A DNA stretch of 64,000 nt from VAZQ01 sp035263865 (lineage in GTDB: Bacteria > Pseudomonadota > Alphaproteobacteria > Rhizobiales > Xanthobacteraceae), in contig DATFQX010000291.1 in the NCBI GenBank assembly GCA_035263865.1, positions 23,958 through 87,957 of the forward strand. The letters are read 5' to 3'. A model generated the notes under the pieces. It did no database searches. It was not told where the DNA came from and saw nothing but the letters and a program-made list of their open reading frames with translations. Below, piece after piece: positions 17,431 to 26,398 of the stretch. Every line of letters starts with the position of its first letter. Positions within the stretch are counted from its first letter, which is position 1. The position numbers and the translations under genes were made by a program.

Positions 17431-17639
17431 GGTTTGCCTCCTTGCCCCGCGGCCCGTCACACGGCCGCCGCAGCGGTTGACATTCGTTTACCACCGCGCC
17501 GATCACCCGCCTTCGCAAATATAATTCGCGGATAAATCTTTCCCAATAGCCATGCGATCCGATTAAGCCGATTTTTACCGCGGGCCGGCATATTGCATCG
17601 CCGTCGGTTGTAGGTCCCGCGTCACCGGCCGCGTCGCCT

Positions 17640-17713
17640 GAGTCAGAGTTCTGAATCATGGTTGGATCGCGTCGCGGGGCGCCCACTTGGGCGCCCCGCG
17701 TCAGTTTCGAGTC
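17640..17713. promoter_or_regulatory. Cluster of three GANTC sites around the ccrM start
   Basis: GAGTC at 17640-17644, GAATC at 17653-17657 (directly before the ATG) and GAGTC at 17709-17713 are the methylation targets of CcrM itself. In Caulobacter the ccrM leader also carries GANTC sites, linking expression to methylation state. Feedback here is inferred. Confidence 0.5.
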
Positions 17714-18788
17714 CGTCGCAACCAACCGAATTCTGGTCGGCGACTGCATTGCCGAGATGGCAAAGCTGCCGGCGGAATCGGTCGATCTCGTTTTCGCCGA
17801 TCCGCCCTATAACTTGCAGCTGCAAGGTGACCTCAAGCGTCCCGACGACTCGCGCGTCGATGCGGTCGACGACGACTGGGACAAGTTCTCGAGCTTTTCC
17901 GCCTACGACGACTTCACTCGCGCCTGGCTCATCGCGTGCCGTCGCGTGATGAAGCGCGAAGCGACACTATGGGTGATCGGCTCGTATCATAACATTTTTC
18001 GCGTCGGCGCGATCCTGCAGGACTTGCGCTTCTGGATTCTCAACGACGTGGTGTGGCGCAAGTCGAATCCGATGCCGAATTTTCGGGGGCGGCGCTTCAC
18101 CAACGCGCACGAGACGCTGATCTGGGCGGCACGCGATCCGGGCGCCAAGGGCTACACGTTCAACTACGAAGCGCTCAAGGCGGGCAACGACGGCGTGCAG
18201 GTGCGCTCCGACTGGACCATTCCGCTATGCACCGGCGAGGAGCGCCTCAAAGGGAGTGACGGCAAAAAGCTGCATCCGACGCAGAAACCCGAGACGCTGT
18301 TGGCGCGGATCATGCTCGCGTCATCGCGGCCCGACGATCTTGTGCTCGACCCGTTCTGCGGCAGCGGCACGACCGGCGCCGTGGCCGAGCGGTTGCGACG
18401 CCGCTTCATCGGCATCGAGCGCGAGAGTGCCTATACGGCGGCCGCACAGTCGCGCATCGCAGCGGTCGCGCCGCTGCCAGCGCCGGCGCTTGCACCCTTC
18501 ATGACCGCGCGCGAGGCGCCGCGCGTGCCGTTCTCGGCATTGATCGAGGCCGGACTGATCGCGCCGGGCGCGCGCCTTTGCGATGCCAAGCGTAAGGTCG
18601 AGGCGCTGGTGCGCGCCGACGGCGCGATCGCCTTGGGTGAGAGGGTCGGCTCGATTCACCGCATTGGCGCGCTGGCGCAAGGCTCGGAGGCGTGCAACGG
18701 CTGGGCCTTCTGGCACGTCAATACGGGGGACGGCCTGCTCTCGATCGATGCGCTGCGCGCGAAGATCCGGGCGCAGATGCCGGCGTAG
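17658..18788 (+). CDS. ccrM: Cell-cycle-regulated GANTC DNA adenine methyltransferase
   Basis: A 376-residue N6-adenine DNA methyltransferase that methylates GANTC and marks replication progress in Alphaproteobacteria. Motif IV is DPPY at 48-51 and the SAM motif DPFCGSGTTG is at 231-240. The C-terminal roughly 90 residues match the RAMA-type extension needed by CcrM (FSALIEAGLIAPG, ending NGWAFWHVNTGDGLLSID). The ATG at 17658 follows a GANTC site directly, and a 12-bp perfect hairpin covers codons 6-15. The first 20 or so residues are poorly conserved, so a start beyond the hairpin is possible but no in-frame ATG lies there. Confidence 0.93.
   Translation: MVGSRRGAPTWAPRVSFESVATNRILVGDCIAEMAKLPAESVDLVFADPPYNLQLQGDLKRPDDSRVDAVDDDWDKFSSFSAYDDFTRAWLIACRRVMKREATLWVIGSYHNIFRVGAILQDLRFWILNDVVWRKSNPMPNFRGRRFTNAHETLIWAARDPGAKGYTFNYEALKAGNDGVQVRSDWTIPLCTGEERLKGSDGKKLHPTQKPETLLARIMLASSRPDDLVLDPFCGSGTTGAVAERLRRRFIGIERESAYTAAAQSRIAAVAPLPAPALAPFMTAREAPRVPFSALIEAGLIAPGARLCDAKRKVEALVRADGAIALGERVGSIHRIGALAQGSEACNGWAFWHVNTGDGLLSIDALRAKIRAQMPA
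17673..17700 (+). promoter_or_regulatory. Perfect 12-bp hairpin within the first codons of ccrM
   Basis: CGCGGGGCGCCC at 17673-17684 pairs perfectly with GGGCGCCCCGCG at 17689-17700 across an ACTT tetraloop. It lies 15 bases past the start codon, within the footprint of an initiating ribosome, so it could limit translation of ccrM. The complementarity is seen directly; a regulatory role is inferred. Confidence 0.55.
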
Positions 18789-18828
18789 CGGCGCGCGCGT
18801 CGCAACCAAGCCCGCGATCCTCGTGTCA

Positions 18829-18857
18829 TTGCCGGGCTTGACCCGGCAATCCATCCA
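18829..18857. repeat. Palindromic repeat, family 2, copy A
   Basis: A short element with the palindromic core TTGCCGGGCTTGACCCGGCAA followed by TCCATCC. An inverted copy at 40775-40802 is identical over 28 bases. It lies between ccrM and the convergent SMP-30 gene. Confidence 0.85.
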
Positions 18858-18894
18858 TCCCGTAAAAAGCTTTTTGCAAAGAAGATGGATGCGC

Positions 18895-19908
18895 TCACCC
18901 GCCCGGCGCGCCTTGCGTGTTGACGAAGAGCGAGTAGACCGAGTGGCTCGCCGCCATGAACAGACGGTTGCGCTTGACGCCGCCGAAGCAGACATTGGCG
19001 GAGCGCTCGGGCAACGCGATGAAACCGATCGCCTTGCCGCTCGGATCGAAAATTTTCACCCCGTCTTGTTGAGCGTTGCCCATGCCCCAGCCGCACCACA
19101 GATTGCCATCGACGTCGCAGCGGAAGCCGTCGGGCGTGCCGCCCGGCTCGGCAGTGATGAAGGCGCGCGCGTTGGCGAGCTTGTCATCGTTGACGTCGTA
19201 GACGCGGATCACCCGCGGGGCCAATCGCGACTCGACAATGTAGAGCTTCTTCTCGTCGGGCGAGAAGCAAAGCCCGTTGGGCCCGTTGATGTCGCCCGCC
19301 ACCACCGTCGCGCGGCCCGATTTCGGATCGAGCCGATAGACGTTTGTCGGCAGCTCGGGCGTGGCCACGTGACCCTCGTAGTTGCCGAGGATGCCGAATG
19401 GCGGATCAGTGAACCAGATCGAATCGTCGGATTTGACCACGACGTCGTTCGGCGAGTTGAGCGGCTTGCCGTCGAACTTGTCGATCAGCACCGTGATGTT
19501 GCCGTCGTACTCGGTGCGCGTCAGGCGCCGCGTGTCGTGCTCGCAGGTGACGAGGCGGCCCTGCCGGTCGCGGGTATTGCCGTTGGCGTTGTTCGATGGA
19601 CTGCGATAGACACTGACGCGTCCCGTCCCCTCATCCCAACGCATGATGCGATTGTTGGGAATATCGCTCCAGAGCAGGCAGCGCGCATCGCCGAAATAGA
19701 CCGGGCCCTCGCACCACCGCATGCCAGTCGCGAGTCGCTCGACGCCCGCATTCGCCAGACGATATTTTGCAAAGCTCGGATCGAGAATCTGAATCGCCGG
19801 ATCGGGATAGCGCTCGCTCGGCTCCCAGCCGCCCAGCGCAGTGCGGGTGAACGTGGTCGCGGCGGTTGCGCCGGCAGCAGCAGTCAAGTTGCGTCGCGTG
19901 AATTCCAT
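18895..19908 (-). CDS. SMP-30/gluconolactonase/LRE family protein, probably Tat-exported
   Basis: A 337-residue six-bladed beta-propeller hydrolase of the SMP-30 family (lactonases). Family elements are WCEGPVYFGDARCLLWSDIPNNRI with the metal-ligand Glu, LNSPNDVVVKSDDSIWFTDPPFGI and PDGFRCDVDGNLWCG. The N-terminus FTRRNLTAAAGATAA has twin arginines and an Ala-rich stretch, fitting a Tat signal and periplasmic location. The substrate is unknown; sugar lactones are usual. The ATG at 19908 begins the Tat signal directly. No cotranscribed sugar pathway genes are adjacent. Confidence 0.85.
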   Translation of the reverse strand: MEFTRRNLTAAAGATAATTFTRTALGGWEPSERYPDPAIQILDPSFAKYRLANAGVERLATGMRWCEGPVYFGDARCLLWSDIPNNRIMRWDEGTGRVSVYRSPSNNANGNTRDRQGRLVTCEHDTRRLTRTEYDGNITVLIDKFDGKPLNSPNDVVVKSDDSIWFTDPPFGILGNYEGHVATPELPTNVYRLDPKSGRATVVAGDINGPNGLCFSPDEKKLYIVESRLAPRVIRVYDVNDDKLANARAFITAEPGGTPDGFRCDVDGNLWCGWGMGNAQQDGVKIFDPSGKAIGFIALPERSANVCFGGVKRNRLFMAASHSVYSLFVNTQGAPGG

Positions 19909-19949
19909 GGCGGGCCCTCCCCGTTCCGATCTGCGCGGATCGTGTGGCG

Positions 19950-21029
19950 CTATCCTAGCCCATGCGCCAGCACTTTGCGCATGACGTTGGGCAAGGCCTC
20001 ATCAGCGAGATCGGCGCGCGCGACCCAGCGCGCGCCGGAGGGCGCCGCCGTGTTGGGTGAAACCTCCGCGACATAGACGACGAGCTCCAGCGGGAAATGC
20101 GTGAAAGTGTGCGTGACGACGCCGGCGATGCGCCGCCAGCTCGGCTGCGCGCGTCCGAGATGCGGCGCGAGCTCCTGACCGCCGTCGAAATCATGCGTCC
20201 ACTGCGTCGTCGGGACCTCGGTCATGCCGCCGAGCAGTCCCCTCGGTGGGCGCGAGCGCACGAGCACGAAGCCGTCGCTACGAAGCACGATGAAGGCTGC
20301 GCCGCGGCGCAGTCGTCCTTCCTTCTTCGGCGCCTTCGCCGGAAACGCCTCGGGGTCGCCGCGCCGGCGCGCGGCGCACGCGCTCATTAAGGGACATAGG
20401 GCACAGGCCGGCGTCTTCGGTGTGCAGATCGTCGCGCCCAGATCCATCAGCGCTTGCGCGAAATCACCCGCGCGCTCGGCTGGCACGAGGCATTCGGCAA
20501 GTCGCCGAATGTTCTGCTTCGCGGCGGGCAGCTCGTCTTCAATCGCGTAAAGCCGCGCCACCACCCGTTCCACATTGCCGTCGACCGCCGCAACCGGCGC
20601 ATCGAACGCGATCGCCGCGATCGCGGCGGCCGTATACGGACCCACACCTGGCAGGCTGGCGAGCGCCGCCTCGCTGCGTGGAAAACATCCGTCGTGGCGC
20701 GCAACGACCGCCTTAGCGCAAGCATGCAAATGCCTCGCGCGCGCGTAATAGCCGAGGCCGGCCCACAGCTTGAGCACGTCCTCGAGCGGCGCCGCCGCGA
20801 GCGCGCGCACATTCGGCCAGCGCGCGGCAAAGCGCGCGAAATACGGTGCAACCGCCTTCGTGGTGGTCTGCTGCAGCATGACTTCGGAGAGCCAAACCCG
20901 ATATGGATCGGGCCGCTCGCCCGGCGCAGCGCGCCAAGGGAGCGCGCGGCGGTGGCGGTCGTACCAGGCCAAGAGATCGGCGGCGCGCGCATGAACTTGC
21001 TGCGACGCGCGCTTCCGCTGCCCCTTCAC
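19950..21029 (-). CDS. mutY: A/G-specific adenine DNA glycosylase
   Basis: A 359-residue base excision repair enzyme that removes adenine opposite 8-oxoguanine. It shows WLSEVMLQQTTTKAV (catalytic Glu region), the helix-hairpin-helix LPGVGPYTAAAIAAIAFD, the cluster ligands in C-x6-C-x2-C-x5-C spacing (CTPKTPACALCPLMSAC) and a C-terminal Nudix-like 8-oxoG recognition domain. The open frame extends to 21230, but that part lies in repeat DNA. The GTG at 21029 is chosen as the first plausible start before RAADLLAWYDRHRRALPWR. The exact start is uncertain. Confidence 0.9.
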   Translation of the reverse strand: MKGQRKRASQQVHARAADLLAWYDRHRRALPWRAAPGERPDPYRVWLSEVMLQQTTTKAVAPYFARFAARWPNVRALAAAPLEDVLKLWAGLGYYARARHLHACAKAVVARHDGCFPRSEAALASLPGVGPYTAAAIAAIAFDAPVAAVDGNVERVVARLYAIEDELPAAKQNIRRLAECLVPAERAGDFAQALMDLGATICTPKTPACALCPLMSACAARRRGDPEAFPAKAPKKEGRLRRGAAFIVLRSDGFVLVRSRPPRGLLGGMTEVPTTQWTHDFDGGQELAPHLGRAQPSWRRIAGVVTHTFTHFPLELVVYVAEVSPNTAAPSGARWVARADLADEALPNVMRKVLAHGLG

Positions 21030-21076
21030 AACTTTCGGCGAAATGGAATTAGCGCGAGGAACGCGCTCGGTTTGCT

Positions 21077-21198
21077 CCCTCCCCCGCTTGCGGGGGAGGG
21101 TTGGGGAGGGGGCGGCTGGAAATGCTCTATCCATATTGCGTGCCCCCTCCCTGTATTGCGTGCCCCCTCCCTGTCCCTCCCCCGCAAGCGGGGGAGGG
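21077..21198. repeat. Pair of CCCTCCCCCGC-type palindromes enclosing a 20-base tandem duplication
   Basis: Two 24-base palindromes of the form CCCTCCCCCGC-TT/AA-GCGGGGGAGGG lie at 21077-21100 and 21175-21198. Between them a 20-base unit starting ATTGCGTGCC is repeated head to tail (21135-21154 and 21155-21174). The whole block sits between mutY and the DUF721 gene and is noncoding. Confidence 0.85.
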
Positions 21199-21272
21199 GA
21201 TGATGTCGCGCGGTCGTCGTCTGGGAGCATTTTACGTCGGGCGGAATCGCGCTAGCGTCTTGACCGACGGAT

Positions 21273-21767
21273 GTGGCAGAGCCTTGCAGCGTGAACAAGC
21301 CCGGCAAATCTTTCCCCCGACCGCTGGCGGAGGTTCTCCACCGAACGCTCAACGCGGCGTTCGCCAAGCAGGGTTTTGCCTCGACCGAGCTTGTTACCCG
21401 CTGGCCCGACATCGTGGGCGCGGAGATCGCAGAACATTCCGAGCCGGAAAAGATTCAATGGCCGCGGCCCTCCGGGACCGAGACCGCAGAGCCGGGCGTC
21501 CTCGTGCTGCGGGTGGAAGGCCCAACCGCGATCGAGATTCAGCATCTCTCGGACATCGTGCTTGAGCGGGTGAACCGCTTCTTCGGCTGGCGTGCCGTCG
21601 GCGCGTTGCGGCTGCGGCAAGCGCCGCTCAGGCGTCGCAAGCAAACGCCGCAAACTCCAGTCGATCACGAGGCGGCGGCACGCGTCGCAGCGCATCTCGG
21701 CGCGATCACTGACGAAAACCTGCGCGCTGCGCTCGGCCGGCTGGGAGCGGCCGTCAAAGAGTCTTGA
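21273..21767 (+). CDS. DciA-like DUF721 protein
   Basis: A protein of up to 164 residues with an N-terminal DUF721 domain (VTRWPDIVGAEIAEHSEPEKI, then GVLVLRVEGPTAIEIQHLSDIVLERVNRFFGW). DUF721 defines DciA, the ancestral loader or regulator of the replicative helicase DnaB in bacteria lacking DnaC. The C-terminal part (about 110-164) is a basic linker and a short Ala-rich helix. Two GTG codons, at 21273 and 21291, are possible starts; the second gives VNKPGKSFPRPLAEVL. Its place between mutY and a DsbA-like gene upstream of smc is typical of Hyphomicrobiales. Confidence 0.8.
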   Translation: MAEPCSVNKPGKSFPRPLAEVLHRTLNAAFAKQGFASTELVTRWPDIVGAEIAEHSEPEKIQWPRPSGTETAEPGVLVLRVEGPTAIEIQHLSDIVLERVNRFFGWRAVGALRLRQAPLRRRKQTPQTPVDHEAAARVAAHLGAITDENLRAALGRLGAAVKES

Positions 21768-21863
21768 GACGACGGCCTTGGCACGGCGGCCCGCGCTTGC
21801 CACATTCCGGCTTAGAGAACGAATTCGGCTCGGGCGAAAGCCTGCCAAGGAGACGGATGCCAC

Positions 21864-22559
21864 ATGACCACTCAGCCCGACGCCAGCCTTGCGGTCACCC
21901 GCCGCTATGTGCTCATCGGCACGACTGCGCTCATCGCGGTCCTTGCGGGCGGCGGCTATGAGTTCTGGAACTCTCCCGATACGGCCGCGGCGCAGTCCGG
22001 TCCCAGTGGAGAGGTCCCCATGGCCGACTTGCTCGTACCGGGTCCGCTCGGCGATGAGATCCAGGGCCAGGCGGATGCCCCCGTCACCATCGTCGAATAT
22101 GCCTCGATGACCTGCCCCCACTGCAGCCATTTCCACGAGAGCACCTTTCCCGAGATGAAGAAGAAATACATCGACACCGGAAAGGTGCGCTTCGTCTTCA
22201 GGGAATTTCCGCTCGATCCGCTCGCTCTTGCCGCCTCGATGCTCGCGCGCTGCGCCGGCAAGGACAAATATTTTCCGCTGATCGACGCGTTCTTCGCACA
22301 GCAGAAGGATTGGGTGGTGCAGAAACCGCTGCAGCCGATGTTCGCGATCGCCAAGCAGGCGGGCTTCACGCAGCAGACTTTCGATCAATGCCTTGCGAAT
22401 CACCAGCTGGAGCAGGGCCTTGTGGGAGAGCGCACGCGCGCCACGCAGAAGTTCAACGTCAATTCCACACCGACCTTTTTCATCAATGGCAAAGTCTTTC
22501 GCGGCGCCCTCACCCCCGAGGAGCTGGACAAGCAGATCGCCCCTTATCTCAAGGGCTGA
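21864..22559 (+). CDS. DsbA family protein-disulfide oxidoreductase-like protein
   Basis: A 231-residue exported thioredoxin-fold protein. A signal-anchor (about 12-31, RRYVLIGTTALIAVLAGGG) is followed by VTIVEYASMTCPHC with the redox pair Cys84 and Cys87, a helical insertion and the cis-Pro segment NSTPTFFINGKVFRGAL. This is the DsbA/BdbD-type arrangement for periplasmic thiol chemistry. Twin arginines at 13-14 could also allow Tat export. A hairpin at 22581-22602 follows the stop. Confidence 0.88.
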   Translation: MTTQPDASLAVTRRYVLIGTTALIAVLAGGGYEFWNSPDTAAAQSGPSGEVPMADLLVPGPLGDEIQGQADAPVTIVEYASMTCPHCSHFHESTFPEMKKKYIDTGKVRFVFREFPLDPLALAASMLARCAGKDKYFPLIDAFFAQQKDWVVQKPLQPMFAIAKQAGFTQQTFDQCLANHQLEQGLVGERTRATQKFNVNSTPTFFINGKVFRGALTPEELDKQIAPYLKG

Positions 22560-22580
22560 TAACGCTTTTTTAACCACTTT

Positions 22581-22602
22581 ACCGGCTGTTGGAGCAGCCG
22601 GT
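22581..22602. other. Hairpin between the DsbA-like gene and smc
   Basis: ACCGGCTG and CAGCCGGT form a perfect 8-bp stem with a 6-base loop (TTGGAG), 21 bases after the DsbA-like stop codon. There is no T-run after it, so it is at most a weak terminator or an mRNA-stabilising 3' hairpin. Confidence 0.4.
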
Positions 22603-22791
22603 CATCCGCGCTCTCCCGGCGATGCGCCGCTGCGGCAGTGCGGGCGGGATAACGCGTTCTTTCTGTTGCGGAATCGCGCTCGGCGATTCATTGTGCCGGT
22701 CGATGCGGCAGTCCTCCATTCACCGCTCGACCCACCCCATGGGCCTGAGGCCTGACCCATTCGGCCGTTGGGCGGTTAGGACGGCTTCGGT

Positions 22792-25700
22792 ATGAAACTC
22801 ACGCGGCTCCGCCTGCTCGGCTTTAAATCTTTCGTCGAGCCGACCGACTTCCTCATCGAGCCGGGGCTCACCGGCGTCGTCGGGCCGAACGGCTGCGGCA
22901 AGTCGAACCTGGTCGAAGCGCTGCGCTGGGTGATGGGCGAGACCTCGCACAAATCGCTGCGCGCCGCCGATATGGACGACGTGATCTTTTCCGGCACCAC
23001 CAACCGGCCGGGCCGCAACAACGCCGAGGTCGCGATCCAGATCGACAATGCCGCGCGCAAGGCGCCCGCCCAATTCAACGAGCACGAGACTCTCGACGTG
23101 TCGCGACGCATCGAGCGCGACGCGGGATCCACCTACCGCATCAATGGTCGCGAGGTGCGCGCCCGCGACGTGCACATCCTCTTCGCCGATGCGTCGACCG
23201 GTTCGCGCTCCCCCTCGATGGTGCATCAGGGGCGCATCGGCGAGATCATTCAGGCCAAGCCCGAGCAGCGCCGGCGCGTCCTCGAAGAGGCGGCCGGGAT
23301 ATCGGGGCTGCATGCGCGGCGGCACGAGGCGGAGCTGCGGCTGCGAGCGGCAGAGCAGAATCTCGCGCGGCTCGAGGACGTCATCAATCAGCTTGCCGGG
23401 CAGATGGACTCGCTCAAGAAGCAAGCGCGGCAAGCCATCCGTTACCGCACGGTCGCCGAGCAGGTGCGCAAGGCCGAGGCGATGCTGTTGCATTTGCGCT
23501 GGGGCGCCGCCAACGCGGAACTTGTCGAGGCGGAGAACGCCAAGAACGCGGCGGTGCGGGTCGTGGCCGAGCGCACGGGCGAACAGGCCGAGGCTTCCAA
23601 ACGCCAAGCGCTCGCCGCCGCCGCGCTGCCCGGCTTGCGCGAGGCCGAGGCCCGCGCCGCCGCCGCCTTGCAGCGGATAACCATGGCGCGCGAGGCGCTC
23701 GATCGCGAGGAGGCGCGCGCCAGCGAGCGCATGGCCGAGCTTGACCGCAGGCTCGTTCAACTCGCCGACGACATCGAGCGTGAGCGGCGGCTCGCCGCTG
23801 ATGCGCAATCAGCGCTGGCGCGGCTTGCCGCCGAGGAGGAGACGCTCGACCGCGAGGCCAAAGTCAACGATGAGCGGCGCGCGGGCGCCGACAAGCGGGT
23901 CGCGGACGCGGACGCCGTGCTGGCGCGCTCGGAAAAAGCTGCCGACGAGCTCACCGCGACCCTTGCCGATCTGACCGCGCGGCGCAATGCGCTGGACGGC
24001 GCCATGCGCGAGCACAGTGATCGGGCAGCGCGCCTGGCGCACGAAATCGCCGCGGTCGAAGCGGAGCTCAAACAGATCGCCGCCGAAGGGCGCGCGGATC
24101 TGGAACCGTTTGCCAAAGCCGCGGAAGCGACGCAGGCGGCCGCCGACGCGGAAGTTGCAGCCGTGCGCGCCGAAGCCGCGCACTCCACGGCGCGCCAGGC
24201 GCTCGACGCTGCGCGGGGGCCCCTCGCCGAGGCTGAGCGGCGCGCGCAGCGGCTCGAGACCGAAGCGAGGACGCTCGCCAAGCTGTTGCACGTCGATACC
24301 AAAAAGCTTTGGCCGCCGGCGCTCGATCAAGTCATCGTCGATAAAGGCTACGAGGACGCGCTCGGCGCAGCGCTCGGGGATGATCTCGAGGCGCCGATCG
24401 ATGCGTCGGCGCCCATGCGCTGGGCGGGTGCCGCCATCGATGCGAGTGATCCGGCGCTGCCGGATGGGGTCAAAGCGCTTGGTACCCACGTCAAGGCGCC
24501 GCAACAACTGACGCGGCGTCTTGCGCAGATCGGCGTCATCAAGCGCGAGCAGGCTGCGCACCTCGTCCGGTTGCTCAAGCCGGGACAGCGGCTCGTCTCG
24601 CGCGAGGGCGACCTCTGGCGCTGGGATGGCTTCTCGGTCGCCGCCGACGCGCCTGCCGGGGCGGCGCGGCGCCTCGCCGGCAAGAACCGTCTCGCCGATA
24701 TCGAGGCCGAGCTCGAGACGGTCCGCCGCGAGGTCGAGAGCAAACAGGCGGCGGTCACGGCCGCCGAGAGCGAGACCGCCTCGGCTGCGGCAGCCGACTC
24801 CGAGGCACGCGCGCGCTGGCGCGCGTTGCAGCAAGAAGCGCAGGCCGCGCGGGACCGGCACGCCGAAGCCGAACGCGAGGCGGGCCGCAAGGCCGCGCGC
24901 CTCTCCGCGCTCACCGAGGCCAAGACGCGACTGAGCGCAAGTCGCGAGGAGGCAATCGCGGGGAGTAACGAGGCGCAGCGCGCGCTTAAGGCGCTGTCGC
25001 CGGCGGCGACCATCGAGACGCAACTTGCCGCCGCGCGCGGCGAGATCGAGGAGAAGCGGGCGCGCCTTGCCGAACTGCGCGCGGACGCGCAGGCGCTCGG
25101 GCGCGAAGCAGAAATTTCCGCGCGGCGGCTCGCGGCCATCGGCGCGGACCGCGAAGCGTGGAGCTCGCGCAAGGACGGCGCGACCCTGCAAATCGAGACG
25201 CTGCAAGCGCGCGTCGAAGAGGCCAAGGCCGAGCGCGCGAGCCTTACCGATGCCCCGCGCCTGTTCGAGGAAAAGCGCCGCGCGCTGATCGGCGAGATCG
25301 AAAGCGCCCAAGAGTCGCGCCGCACCGCGGCCGATCAACTCGCGCAAGGCGAGAACGTGCTCGCCGAGGCCGACCGCGCGCAACGCGCGGCGCTCGAAAC
25401 GGTCGGCGCCGCGCGTGAGGAGGCGGCGCGGGCCGAAGAACGTTTCGAAGGCGGCAAGCGGCGGCTCGGCGACGTCGCCCGCGAGATTCACGACATGCTG
25501 GAGATCGAGCCCGCCGAGGTCGCAAGTCTTGCCGGGATTGTTGCCGACAAGCCGCTGCCGGACGTCGCGGAGGTGGAAGCCAAGATCGAGCGGCTGCGCC
25601 GCGAGCGCGAGCGGCTCGGCGCCGTCAACCTGCGCGCGGAGGAAGAGCTGCGCGAGGTCGAGACGCAGCACGGCTCGCTCGCGAGCGAGCGCGACGACCT

Positions 25701-26241
25701 GGTCGAGGCCATCAAGCGGCTGCGGCAGGGCATCCAAAACCTCAACCGCGAAGCGCGCGAGCGGCTGCTTGCCTCGTTCGAGCTGGTCAGCAAGCACTTC
25801 CAGCACCTGTTCACCGAGCTGTTCGGCGGCGGCACGGCGGAGCTGCAGCTCGTCGAGCACGAGGATCCCTTGGAAGCGGGCCTCGAGATCGTCGCCAAGC
25901 CGCCGGGCAAGAAGCCCGCGACCCTGTCACTGCTCTCGGGCGGCGAGCAGGCGCTCACGGCGCTCGCGCTCATCTTCGCGGTGTTCTTGACCAATCCGGC
26001 GCCGATCTGCGTACTGGACGAAGTCGACGCCCCGCTCGACGATCACAATATCGAGCGCTTCTGCGACCTGCTCGACGAGATGACCCGCTCGACCGACACG
26101 CGCTTCGTGATCATCACGCACAATCCCATCACCATGGCGCGCATGAACCGCCTCTACGGCGTCACCATGGCCGAACGCGGCGTGTCACAACTCGTCTCCG
26201 TCGATCTGGAAGGCGCGGTCAAGCTGCGCGAGGCGGTGTGA
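22792..26241 (+). CDS. smc: Chromosome segregation ATPase SMC
   Basis: An 1149-residue SMC protein, the core of the bacterial condensin. The N-terminal head has Walker A GPNGCGKS at 31-38. Two long Ala/Glu/Arg-rich coiled coils flank the hinge (about 490-640). The C-terminal head has the signature LSGGEQ at 1048-1053 and Walker B VLDEVD at 1074-1079, with ITHNP after it. It compacts and segregates chromosomes with ScpA and ScpB, which are not in this window. High-GC coiled-coil codons generate long spurious antisense frames here. Confidence 0.97.
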   Translation: MKLTRLRLLGFKSFVEPTDFLIEPGLTGVVGPNGCGKSNLVEALRWVMGETSHKSLRAADMDDVIFSGTTNRPGRNNAEVAIQIDNAARKAPAQFNEHETLDVSRRIERDAGSTYRINGREVRARDVHILFADASTGSRSPSMVHQGRIGEIIQAKPEQRRRVLEEAAGISGLHARRHEAELRLRAAEQNLARLEDVINQLAGQMDSLKKQARQAIRYRTVAEQVRKAEAMLLHLRWGAANAELVEAENAKNAAVRVVAERTGEQAEASKRQALAAAALPGLREAEARAAAALQRITMAREALDREEARASERMAELDRRLVQLADDIERERRLAADAQSALARLAAEEETLDREAKVNDERRAGADKRVADADAVLARSEKAADELTATLADLTARRNALDGAMREHSDRAARLAHEIAAVEAELKQIAAEGRADLEPFAKAAEATQAAADAEVAAVRAEAAHSTARQALDAARGPLAEAERRAQRLETEARTLAKLLHVDTKKLWPPALDQVIVDKGYEDALGAALGDDLEAPIDASAPMRWAGAAIDASDPALPDGVKALGTHVKAPQQLTRRLAQIGVIKREQAAHLVRLLKPGQRLVSREGDLWRWDGFSVAADAPAGAARRLAGKNRLADIEAELETVRREVESKQAAVTAAESETASAAAADSEARARWRALQQEAQAARDRHAEAEREAGRKAARLSALTEAKTRLSASREEAIAGSNEAQRALKALSPAATIETQLAAARGEIEEKRARLAELRADAQALGREAEISARRLAAIGADREAWSSRKDGATLQIETLQARVEEAKAERASLTDAPRLFEEKRRALIGEIESAQESRRTAADQLAQGENVLAEADRAQRAALETVGAAREEAARAEERFEGGKRRLGDVAREIHDMLEIEPAEVASLAGIVADKPLPDVAEVEAKIERLRRERERLGAVNLRAEEELREVETQHGSLASERDDLVEAIKRLRQGIQNLNREARERLLASFELVSKHFQHLFTELFGGGTAELQLVEHEDPLEAGLEIVAKPPGKKPATLSLLSGGEQALTALALIFAVFLTNPAPICVLDEVDAPLDDHNIERFCDLLDEMTRSTDTRFVIITHNPITMARMNRLYGVTMAERGVSQLVSVDLEGAVKLREAV

Positions 26242-26398
26242 TCGCAGCGATAGGCGGCGCTAGGGCGCGTAGCGCATCGAAGATGCCCGCCTTTATGGCG
26301 ACGGAACTCACGGTCCTCCCCCGACGACACTGGTCGGTGACGCGCCTTCGGCGCTAATCTACAGTACGACGTTCGGCATAGGCAAAGCAGCAAACAGG

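Noticed and set aside
18583..20076. 497-codon plus-strand open frame
   Set aside because: It begins inside ccrM in another frame and continues antisense to the SMP-30 gene.
23809..25860. 683-codon minus-strand open frame
   Set aside because: Shadow of the smc coiled coils, whose biased codons keep the antisense frame open.
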